NCBI GenBank assembly: GCA_002099365.1
Contig: MSED01000014.1
Coordinates: forward strand, 1,736,001-1,800,000
From: Phialophora verrucosa
Taxonomy: Eukaryota; Ascomycota; Eurotiomycetes; Chaetothyriales; Herpotrichiellaceae
Direction: 5' to 3'
DNA length: 64,000 bases
In this document: positions 56,069 to 64,000 of the stretch, piece by piece
Layout: every line of letters begins with the position of its first letter
Numbering within the stretch: the first letter of the stretch is position 1
Notes under the pieces: model-generated
The model's input: the letters and a program-made list of their open reading frames with translations, nothing else
The model's database searches: none
Told to the model about the DNA's origin: nothing
Made by a program: the position numbers and the translations under genes

Positions 56069-57616
56069 CTATGCCGTGCAATCAGGCCTATCCTCCTTTC
56101 TTGGCCTTTCCCACATCCACTGCCAAAACTTCTCCTCCTTCTTGTCTCGGTACCTCTCTTTCTCCAGCCTCCAGACCGCGGGGAAGAACTCGGGCATGAT
56201 CGCCATCCCGGCTTTGGGTATCGTCTTCTCCAGCTCGCGTATCGCGCCCCGCACACCGACCGTCTGCCATGGCCCCAAATACTTCGTCACGAGGGCGTTG
56301 TCCAGTGTCGCTCCCTGGTCGTCCAGCGTCACTCCCTCATCGTCCGGCGTGACTTTCTCGTCTTCCCACCGCTCCGCTTCACCGAGCTTGAGCCAGAACT
56401 TTTCCTCCTTTACATTCGTGCCAAGAATCGTAGGCCGCTGCGCAAATGGTTTCATCCTCAGTCCCAAAGTCTCCGGCCTGCGGGCGGCTGAAGCGACGTA
56501 CACGTTCTGCAGCATGCCCAGTCCGCCGATAAGGAGCAGGAACCAGGTGTGAGACTTGAGCCCAGAGACGGAGATGAGGAGGCAGATCCATAGGACAGCG
56601 AGGCAGACCAGGCACCAGGACGTTTCCGGGAGGGAATCTGAGGTGGCGGTGGCGAGAGTCTCGAGATCCCAGGCCGACTCGGAACAGAGCAGTATCATGG
56701 CATAGCGATGACCGTTGCCGCGCGTGAGGCAGACGTTTTTGGTCTTGACTTTCGTCTCCGTCCATGTGCCCTGAGGCTGTTGAGGTGATGATGCAGCAGG
56801 GACCAGCCCAGCCTGGCCTTTTTCCATATCAGGGGTAACTTCGGCGTTGATAGAGATTGTCCCTGTCGTACTTGGTGGAGGAGACGTCTTTGGCTTGCTG
56901 GTTTTGTTAGAATTGTCATGTGTCTCTGGCGGATTCAGCCTCCGTCCGGGCCACTTCTCACAGTTCCACTGATGTAGACCGCCGGTCAAGAGAGCAAATG
57001 ATGTACCCGCAGCAGTGACAAGGAAAATGATCCAGTCGCTGTACAGCGCCCACGGAATGATCGAGATGCACAACTGGGCTGCGACTGTCAGCCAGCCGAG
57101 GATCCAGACGTGGTCAATGGACGGGCCTGTTTCACCTTGCAGTTCGAAGATGTCAATGCGCAGCGAGACACGAGGCGGTCGATCTTCTTCCCTGAAGCCT
57201 GCTAATGTTTTGATCTCCTCTTTCTTCAGTTGATCTTCTGCGGGGCCCGGGTTGGCCTCTACGGCCAGCTCCCTGTCACGCAGGATGCGCCCGAGCAGCC
57301 AGGAGCGATTAGCCCGAGAGTAGCCAGTGTCGCAGTTGATCACAATGGAGGGACCTTCCGGTTGAAGGGGCATCAGCTGCTTGTCGCCAATGATGGAGGA
57401 CAGAGACATGAAGGCAAAGCCAACCCAGCCGAAGGAGAATGCTACGGGAGTGAGATAGATTCGGGGACACCATTTGGCCGGCTTCACCTGGACTCCGAAT
57501 AGTTGTGCAACTGCCCTTTGGACAATTCCACCGCCGATCAAGAGAAGAAGAGATAAAGTATCGCTAGGGTTTCGCCACTGGCTTGATAGCTCGTTGGAGG
57601 CGCCCATGAGGGACAT
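56069..57616 (-). CDS. Uncharacterised multi-pass membrane protein
   Basis: Intronless, 515 aa, of a family I recognise as widespread and uncharacterised in filamentous ascomycetes. Hydrophobic segments in order: TLSLLLLIGGGIVQRAVAQL (about 20-40), IYLTPVAFSFGWVGFAFMSL (53-72), HVWILGWLTVAAQLCISIIP followed by WIIFLVTAAGTSFALLTGGL (about 169-213), and two late ones around CLVCLAVLWICLLISVSGLK and WFLLLIGGLGMLQNVYVASA (about 338-380). Family landmarks include PSIVINCDTGYSRANRSWLL after TM2, the pair VSLRIDIFE, KNVCLTRGNGHRYAMIL before TM5, and a C-terminal cytosolic region ending AIMPEFFPAVWRLEKE. A small internal repeat occurs (TPDDEGVTLDDQGATLDN). Its start is about 650 bp from the divergent NLR gene. 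Function unknown. Confidence 0.8.
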   Translation of the reverse strand: MSLMGASNELSSQWRNPSDTLSLLLLIGGGIVQRAVAQLFGVQVKPAKWCPRIYLTPVAFSFGWVGFAFMSLSSIIGDKQLMPLQPEGPSIVINCDTGYSRANRSWLLGRILRDRELAVEANPGPAEDQLKKEEIKTLAGFREEDRPPRVSLRIDIFELQGETGPSIDHVWILGWLTVAAQLCISIIPWALYSDWIIFLVTAAGTSFALLTGGLHQWNCEKWPGRRLNPPETHDNSNKTSKPKTSPPPSTTGTISINAEVTPDMEKGQAGLVPAASSPQQPQGTWTETKVKTKNVCLTRGNGHRYAMILLCSESAWDLETLATATSDSLPETSWCLVCLAVLWICLLISVSGLKSHTWFLLLIGGLGMLQNVYVASAARRPETLGLRMKPFAQRPTILGTNVKEEKFWLKLGEAERWEDEKVTPDDEGVTLDDQGATLDNALVTKYLGPWQTVGVRGAIRELEKTIPKAGMAIMPEFFPAVWRLEKERYRDKKEEKFWQWMWERPRKEDRPDCTA

Positions 57617-58264
57617 CCTTCGAACGACAGCCTGGATGGCTAGGTGGGCGGAAGTGTCCTGAGGTCTCGATTAGGGGGTAGACTTCAACCCGTCTATAAT
57701 TTGGTCCATGAGGATATCGCGGCCTTATGGTCTCTAATGTAACGGCCTAGCATCGATTCTTGTGGCGGACGCCTGTGTGCCTGTTTTGAAATCACGTTGA
57801 TGCAGGAGACTGGTATTGCTCGTTGCCGCATGGATCGCCTATCCTATTCTGCACAGCCACAGGCAGACAGGCGCCACATCCTACGAGGTACATCGTACTG
57901 TAATCGGGCTCAGGGCAATTCACCGCCATTTGAGTTTTGTACTTTTACGCCACGAGTTTCTCTTTGCCCGCCTGCAGGTGTACAGGAGGGAATGGGCGCT
58001 TCCATGGCGTGTTGGTTGGTTGAGGATGTAGCAGGTAGGGGGCGGTGCTGGGCCATTAGCAACGACGCCCAGACCTCAATCACCCTCTTCCTCTTACCAC
58101 AGCATACAATTCGTCAACAGCGTCCACGCACCCGCACCGCCTCGCCCGGGCGCGGTTAGGCAAACTGCCAGCACATGGTCAGGTCACCCCATGTCGTTAT
58201 TTATCTCGAGTCCTTTTGCGATGCAACACTCGTGTCGAGTATCACATAGAGACCAGCGAAGCAA
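57617..58264. other. Shared divergent promoter of membrane protein and NLR genes
   Basis: About 650 bp with no gene. An AT-rich GTTATTTATCTCGAG lies some 65 bp upstream of the NLR start. The spacing allows a common bidirectional promoter. Confidence 0.45.
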
Positions 58265-61200
58265 ATGGACTCAATTCCGAATGGACTAGCTGGGGCATCA
58301 GCGACTGACGAGGTACGAGCAAAGAGAGTTCAAGAAACGTTCAACAGGATCCTCTTCATATCGCAACAGCTTGGCCTCAATCGAGGATCGCCAAAGTTCT
58401 TCATAATATACGCCCATGAGAACAACAAGTATCCCTCGGAGGCAAATCAAAAACTCGTTCAAGACTTCATCTCTTGGTTCAAGGAAGCTGGCTTCAACGT
58501 GGCTTCGGACAGATCGCCACACGGATACGGAACGAATAACGGCGCGGCGCACCAGGGTGCAAGTGTCGACATCATCACAAACCAAATCTGCTTGTTACCG
58601 CGCAAATTGAATGAAAGCAACGTAGACTATGTCTTGATCTTCTACTCCAAGTTACTTGCCAGGTACATGGAGTATGAGCGCAACTTCAAGGAACTCAATA
58701 ATGAGACTTATTCCACCGCTCTCTCCAAAGCTTGCAATCGTTGCATAACTGGATCCCCAATTCCGTCGGAACAAGCCTGGAACGATATCGTTGCAGAAGT
58801 TACTCGGGTTCAGCAGCGGTACTCCTCTGCAATGGGAAATCAATTTCACCATGCTTTGACCGAACTCGCTCTCCTTAACTTTAGAAATCAGCATCCAGGT
58901 CCGAAGTACACAGTCCCGATCATTCTTTACGATGGTGAAGACTCCCCCAAGTTGAAGTGGAACCCGGGTTTCGTACAAACGGATGACACGCAGATCCAAG
59001 TCGGGATGAATGTAGAGGAACCGCATGAAACGTTTTTCAAGATCTTGTCGATGTTCGAAACTCTCGAGAAAGACAAGCCGATCATTGAAGCTCTGCGCCT
59101 TTGTTTCCAGGAATCCGTGCGCCTCTTGTCCACAACAGCGACAAAAGAAGAGTATCACACTCAAGTGGAAGTCAACATCTCAAAAGCACTCCAGAAACTG
59201 AACAACTCTAGACGAGACTGGGTGATGGTGAGGCCACTCACAGTGGGTGGCATTCGGGATATTCTAAATCTACAGTCCAGGGCCGATCACAATTCCATAC
59301 GGCGAGTGTCTGGAGAGAAATTACCAGAGAATTTGAGCGACATCGCCCTGGCAGAGGCTCAACGACCGAGTTCGAGAGATGAGGAGCCAGGTGAAGGACC
59401 AGACAAGAACCGGCAGGAGAGACAGCCATTTTTGTTACAAAGCTTGTTCGACGAAAGAGAACAAGACGGCAAGAAGATACTACCCAAACGAATCATCATT
59501 CAAGGTAGACCTGGGATTGGAAAGACGACGCTATGTAGACGCATCATGTACGAGTACTCGTGGAACCCTGTTTTATTTCGCAAGTTCGACCTGGTGGTCC
59601 GACTACCCGTACGGAAACTTGATAACCTTCGCCGTCTAAGGGACCTATTGTTTGACGAATACTTTCATTTCGTTGAACAGGGTCACGAAATGTCTGAGTC
59701 CCTCGAGGGTATGATTCTGAAAGACAAAAATGGCAAAATTCTGATCATACTCGATGGCCTGGACGAGGCTCAAGGTTGGTCACAAGAGAAACGCACCTTA
59801 CTCGAGGGGCTGATGAAGCGACCTACTGTCATCATTACATCAAGATCTCACGAGACTGGTATTGGGTCAATCGATCTCGAGGTAGAAGCTCTTGGACTCA
59901 GTATGGCCAGCGTCGAGGCATACCTGGATAACACCAAAATCGTGCCCAACAACGTGGCTACAGACATCCGTGCTTTCATCGAAAGCAATCCCTTTATCGA
60001 GGGCATGGTTCAGGTGCCTCTCCATTTGGACCTCCTCTGCTACAGCTGGGACGAACTTCAAAGGCAGAAGGGATCATCTAAGGCCGTTCAAGGCACGGGA
60101 GAGAATCATGCACCAACAATAACGGCTCTGTACGACGCTGTTGTACGCACGCTGTGGCGGAAAGATATCCCGGAGTTGGGCAAGCTAGACCATGGCGAGC
60201 CAGTGACTGCGGAGATAGTTATTTCTGTGCAAGATTATGGCCGCCTGGAGCGGCTGGTTCGTGCTGAAAGCGATTTCCTGGGGGAAATAGCTATCCGCAT
60301 GATGGAGTTGGACCGTTTGGAGTTTGCCGAAGAGGAAATCAGTGATGCGATTCGACAATTTGAAGCAAATGGCTCCCAGCTGCCTCTGAGTTTGGAAAGA
60401 AACCTCCGGAAGCTCTCGCTTCTCCGTTCGCATTCCAGAGAGAGTCTTCACAGACACAGGTATAGCTTCATTCATCTCACGTTCCAAGAGTTCTTTGCGG
60501 CTCGATATCTGGTTGGCGACCGCGGTCGCCTCGAGACCCATCTGAGAAAACACAAATACAATCGGCGATACGAAATTGTCTGGAGGTTTGTTGCCGGGCT
60601 GCTCTCAGACGCCGGAGATCTAGATTACTTCTTCGATCTTTTGGAGCAGGAGCCACGAGATCTTGTCGGGACACAACATATCCAACTAAACATGGTCTGC
60701 TCAGCCGAATGCCAGTCCCAGATTGGACGTAATCGTCGGGTCACGATAGAAAAGAGACTTACAGAGTGGCTCCGGTTAGAGGTGTCCATTTATAAAATGC
60801 ACGGCATCGGCTCTTCCATGGCATTTCCCGAGAGTATCCTCTCTGATGAACTGGCTGATAGGTATCCAGCGACAGGGGAGGGCTCGGGAGTGCGGTATCT
60901 CGTAAGGACGATTTGCCAGCGAACGTCGCTATCGGAGAAGCTTACTCTTAAAGTGCTCGAACAGGTCAACGACAGTTATCGGGAGTATCTATATACTCCC
61001 GCCTTACGGGCACCGGCATCCTGTAAAGTTATCAATGATCTGACAAACGAAGTGAAAAATGGCACGAACAAAAAGGAGTGTGCAGTGGCATTCCTACAAT
61101 GTCAACCAAAACTACCCGAAGCCACGATCTCTTTCTTCGTGAACGAGATACGAGAGGAGACAGAACTAGAGGAAAGCGCTCGGGAAATTTTGGAGGCACA

Positions 61201-62743
61201 GCGTCACTTGTCTGAAACCACCATCAAAGAGCTGCGCAGCTGGCTGATGTCGGACAAACGCAATTTATATTCAGCAGCAGGCAACTTCTTGAGGCAACAG
61301 TCGAAACTGTCCGAAGAAACGTTTGATTTCGTGCTCAAACTGTTGGTCGACGAAGGCGCGGATCCAGAGTACGTTATTAGACCTATTCTGGAATATCGGA
61401 GGGATTTAGAGCCTGGAGCCATTTCCAAGTTGTTGGACAGGTGTGAACGCGCGGCTGCGGGAGCGGCGGAGCTTCCTCCTACATATGTGAGGGATATCTT
61501 GAGCAACCAAGATTTGCAGCAAGATGCTATAGAACGGTTGGAGACGCTTCTCCAGCATTGTGTTGATCAAGGACACAACCCTCAAAGCATGGAGGATTCT
61601 GTGGCGCCGGACAAAGAATATTGGGATAGATGGAAGAGATTTGTATTCTCCATCTTGGGATCGCAGCCCAGCCTACCGACAAATGTTCTCAAAATAGGTT
61701 TGCAGTTACTCCGCGATGATGATGATTATGATGAATGGCGGGCCCCTCAAGTCTTGCAAAAGGAGCCGCGCCTGCACTCTGACATTATTGACGAGCTTCA
61801 AAAATTGTTCAAACACGACCCATGGAGGGTTGTCCGTGATCTCACTGGAGGCCTGGATCTTCTACAAGAGGCATTTGCATTGGCTACGGAGCTGATTGCG
61901 AAAGAAGATACGACCAGTCCATATTACGAGACGGCGGTTTCGAGTTTGACCGGCCAATCCGATCTCCCTAGCTATGTGGTGGAAGCTTTGTCGTCGGCCA
62001 TGATGAATATGAAGAAGACCGGCCTCTGGTATGAAATTGCAAGTATAATTGGCCAACAAAAAGAGCTGAGCGAGAAGGTTATCAAAGACTTCATCGAATA
62101 TGTTCGTTATGACGACGCCGCCTACTTTTTGGGTCGAGCTATCTATGATCGAGAGCCCTTTGTTGAACCTTTGCTGTATGTGTTGGAAAATTCACCAGAC
62201 AAGGGAACGGTAACCCGCGTCCAAGAGGCCTTGCAATGGCGGAAGGACCTTGACAACACGTCAATGCTGCGTCTAGCAGCTTTGTTGGCTGCCAAACCCA
62301 CTTGCGAATTGGCGGCTTCCAGATCATCAGCCGCCGCGGAACTTCTTTGCGACCAAAGCACACTTCCCGCTATGATTATCTCGGCCCTACATGAAGTCTT
62401 CCATGCAAACGAGGACTTAAGCAGCTTCCGTTCGCTCTGGAGAAATCGACATATTGAGCAGTTCTGTACTAACCTAGAGACATTCGACCCTTTGGTCGTT
62501 AAGCATATCCTACGCGAAGGACTTGTACAACGATCGTTTGAGGAACTTACACCAACATATATCGATGGCAGCAATCTGTGGTTCTATGCTTCCAACGGGC
62601 GGTTGACCAGTCAGCGTCTAAGAGACGAAGGATCTTTCCGAAAACGCTTCCGAGAAGCTCAAAAATTGGCGGGAATTCCACAATGGGCATGGATCCAGGC
62701 ACCGATAGAGGGGGGAAAGAGGGTGAGAGAGAGTCACTTATAG
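58265..62743 (+). CDS. NLR-like STAND receptor: SEFIR/TIR-like, NACHT, C-terminal helical repeats
   Basis: Single-exon frame, 1492 aa. Residues about 42-150 look like a SEFIR/TIR-type alpha/beta domain (PKFFIIYAHENNKYPSEANQ, FISWFKEAGFNVASDRSP, VDYVLIFYSKLLARYMEYE); this is inferred from pattern. NACHT: RIIIQGRPGIGKTTLCRRIM (Walker A about 414), ILIILDGLDEAQGWS (Walker B about 493), TVIITSRSHETG (sensor 1 Arg), then a winged-helix-like part ending YSFIHLTFQEFFAARYL (about 734). From about 920 to 1430 come roughly ten degenerate helical repeats of 33-37 residues with the pattern L-x2-Q-x2-L-x-E-x2-I. NACHT STAND proteins in fungi act in non-self recognition and regulated cell death; here that is inference. 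The stop TAG is inside an 18-bp minisatellite. Confidence 0.9.
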   Translation: MDSIPNGLAGASATDEVRAKRVQETFNRILFISQQLGLNRGSPKFFIIYAHENNKYPSEANQKLVQDFISWFKEAGFNVASDRSPHGYGTNNGAAHQGASVDIITNQICLLPRKLNESNVDYVLIFYSKLLARYMEYERNFKELNNETYSTALSKACNRCITGSPIPSEQAWNDIVAEVTRVQQRYSSAMGNQFHHALTELALLNFRNQHPGPKYTVPIILYDGEDSPKLKWNPGFVQTDDTQIQVGMNVEEPHETFFKILSMFETLEKDKPIIEALRLCFQESVRLLSTTATKEEYHTQVEVNISKALQKLNNSRRDWVMVRPLTVGGIRDILNLQSRADHNSIRRVSGEKLPENLSDIALAEAQRPSSRDEEPGEGPDKNRQERQPFLLQSLFDEREQDGKKILPKRIIIQGRPGIGKTTLCRRIMYEYSWNPVLFRKFDLVVRLPVRKLDNLRRLRDLLFDEYFHFVEQGHEMSESLEGMILKDKNGKILIILDGLDEAQGWSQEKRTLLEGLMKRPTVIITSRSHETGIGSIDLEVEALGLSMASVEAYLDNTKIVPNNVATDIRAFIESNPFIEGMVQVPLHLDLLCYSWDELQRQKGSSKAVQGTGENHAPTITALYDAVVRTLWRKDIPELGKLDHGEPVTAEIVISVQDYGRLERLVRAESDFLGEIAIRMMELDRLEFAEEEISDAIRQFEANGSQLPLSLERNLRKLSLLRSHSRESLHRHRYSFIHLTFQEFFAARYLVGDRGRLETHLRKHKYNRRYEIVWRFVAGLLSDAGDLDYFFDLLEQEPRDLVGTQHIQLNMVCSAECQSQIGRNRRVTIEKRLTEWLRLEVSIYKMHGIGSSMAFPESILSDELADRYPATGEGSGVRYLVRTICQRTSLSEKLTLKVLEQVNDSYREYLYTPALRAPASCKVINDLTNEVKNGTNKKECAVAFLQCQPKLPEATISFFVNEIREETELEESAREILEAQRHLSETTIKELRSWLMSDKRNLYSAAGNFLRQQSKLSEETFDFVLKLLVDEGADPEYVIRPILEYRRDLEPGAISKLLDRCERAAAGAAELPPTYVRDILSNQDLQQDAIERLETLLQHCVDQGHNPQSMEDSVAPDKEYWDRWKRFVFSILGSQPSLPTNVLKIGLQLLRDDDDYDEWRAPQVLQKEPRLHSDIIDELQKLFKHDPWRVVRDLTGGLDLLQEAFALATELIAKEDTTSPYYETAVSSLTGQSDLPSYVVEALSSAMMNMKKTGLWYEIASIIGQQKELSEKVIKDFIEYVRYDDAAYFLGRAIYDREPFVEPLLYVLENSPDKGTVTRVQEALQWRKDLDNTSMLRLAALLAAKPTCELAASRSSAAAELLCDQSTLPAMIISALHEVFHANEDLSSFRSLWRNRHIEQFCTNLETFDPLVVKHILREGLVQRSFEELTPTYIDGSNLWFYASNGRLTSQRLRDEGSFRKRFREAQKLAGIPQWAWIQAPIEGGKRVRESHL

Positions 62744-62964
62744 AGAGGGAGTCACTTATAGAGAGGGAGTCACTTATAGAGAGGGAGTCACTTATAGAGA
62801 GGGAGTCACTTATAGAGAGGGAGTCACTTATAGAGAGGGAGTCACTTATAGAGAGGGAGTCACTTATAGAGAGGGAGTCACTTATAGAGAGGGAGTCACT
62901 TATAGAGAGGGAGTCACTTATAGAGAGGGAGTCACTTATAGAGAGGGAGTCACTTATAGAGAGG
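62731..62964. repeat. 18-bp minisatellite, 13 perfect copies
   Basis: Thirteen identical copies of GAGTCACTTATAGAGAGG, 234 bp. The stop codon of the NLR frame (62741-62743) is inside copy 1. On the plus strand the unit is open in two other frames (ESLIER and VTYREG) and on the minus strand in one (SLSISD). As 18 is a multiple of three, copy number does not change frame. Perfect identity points to recent expansion or ongoing slippage. Confidence 0.97.
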
Positions 62965-64000
62965 GAGTAGCGGTTGAGGGTCGAGTGCGGTTGGTGAAGA
63001 TTCATCTTCTCTTCAGCCCGTATGTGTCAGAAGGTGGAATTCCATGCGGCAGGAAATGTGAAACAGGGATTCGAGAGTTGGACACGAAACGAAATGCGTG
63101 ATGAGGTGTGACTCGATTCGGGGGACACGATGGATATAGAAGGGGTCGGAGGCGACGCCTAACTATATAGTTACGAAAGCGTATACTAATATCACGCCAC
63201 CTTCATAGCGTCCGCCAGTGAGGGATGCGACCTCTAAGTCAGAGTCATCAAAGGATCCCCTTCTGTCTGAAGAGGAGAAAGTGTCTCCTTCCGGGCATTA
63301 GATAGTATCCACAAAGTCAAAATGTGCGCATTGAGGAACTTGTCGACGATCGTCGAATGGAAGGTTTTTGCCTTCAAGGTAAGAATTGATGGACACGGGT
63401 CGGCCGTGTTGAGATCAGTATGTATCTCTTCCCTCGCTTTCAACGGATGAGCTGACCTAGTTAATGTCATAAGTTCAGATTGATTCAGCGACCTCGCAGA
63501 TCCTCACCTCTGGCCATGTCTCAGAGAGTTTGTCTTTACCACATACTTGGGGGCGGAAAGCCGGACATGATTGTGGCATGTTGGCTGGTATTAACCCGCT
63601 GCCTTTGAAAGTGCCTCCTCCGGATCCTTACACCCAGCAGGAGGGATATGGTTCGACTTTGGTACGACCATTCTCTTCCGACCACGACACTGAGAGCCCG
63701 GGACACCTTTCGCCCTAAAGACCTGCAACAAGCGAGAACGTCGGCGACGACATGCGCGTGTCCAGTGTAGCGAACAGAACGGAACAGAAACGGACATGAA
63801 CTTCGACATGCATATCAGCCTTTGACCGCTTGTCAAACCGTCCGGCACCAAATTCCACGCGCACGGGCTGGCTGGCTGACATCCGAACTCCTCAAGCACG
63901 CAATACGGCTTCCTGAAGTACTCCGTAAAGTTTGTGCGACACTGATGTTCGTTGGGCCTATCAAACAGGGAATAGTCCTGCTGTCTGTTGAAGCTTTTAC
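62965..64000. other. Flank after the NLR gene
   Basis: No gene is supported to the window end; frames of up to 102 codons lack coding character. A GTACTCCGTA element lies at 63918-63927. Confidence 0.45.

Noticed and set aside
62547..63005. Minus-strand SLSISD repeat protein
   Set aside because: It is an artefact of reading the 18-bp minisatellite antisense; nothing outside the repeat supports a gene.

Overview
The window looks like nuclear DNA of a filamentous ascomycete (Pezizomycotina). Genes are spaced 0.3 to 2 kb apart on both strands and are not in operons. Introns are mostly 45 to 90 nt with GT..AG ends. Leaders are pyrimidine-rich, and several protein families present (fungal vezatin/Inp2, Sac7-type RhoGAP, REX3, Tvp38, DUF4267, NACHT/STAND receptor) are typical of these fungi. 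No tRNA, rRNA, CRISPR array or intact transposon was recognised. Exon joins were worked out by hand from splice signals, reading phase and protein continuity; none was checked against transcripts.

Left part (1-15 kb). After a gene-poor start with a probable pseudogene (481-1476, +) and an unknown protein gene (1511-2428, -) comes a DNA-metabolism cluster: dUTPase (5740-6408, +), pyridoxal kinase (6883-8555, -, with an 11-nt micro-exon) and PCNA (9186-10241, -, with a start codon split by an intron). The dUTPase promoter has two exact MluI cell-cycle boxes and the PCNA promoter a near match, consistent with shared G1/S control. A helical-repeat-like unknown gene (12050-13033, -) and a damaged or oddly spliced gene fragment (13477-13920, -) follow.

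Middle part (15-47 kb). In order: vezatin/Inp2-like peroxisome-inheritance protein (-), a small two-helix membrane protein (-), an unknown locus with an in-frame stop (+), ARF6-type GTPase (+), atypical SDR (+), REX3 exonuclease (-), a frame-broken gene remnant (27797-28310, -), a Rog1-like serine hydrolase (+), a HDHD5/CECR5-type HAD phosphatase (+), a Sac7-like RhoGAP (+), NHP2 (+), a CorA-like metal transporter (-), a DUF4267 protein (-) and Tvp38 (-).

Right part (47-64 kb). A CUE-like/CCCH/DUF1771/Smr protein (+) is convergent with TIM21 (-). TIM21 is divergent from a peroxisomal acyl-CoA oxidase (+) that ends in a PTS1. An uncharacterised multi-pass membrane protein (-) is divergent from a 1492-residue STAND receptor (+). 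The receptor has a SEFIR/TIR-like N-terminus, a NACHT ATPase and a long C-terminal array of degenerate helical repeats. Its stop codon lies inside the first unit of a 13-copy, 18-bp minisatellite. This receptor and its tail are the most interesting part of the window.

Most genes are unrelated housekeeping functions. The linkages worth noting are dUTPase/PCNA (replication), vezatin-Inp2/acyl-CoA oxidase (peroxisome, not adjacent) and the membrane-protein/NLR divergent pair.
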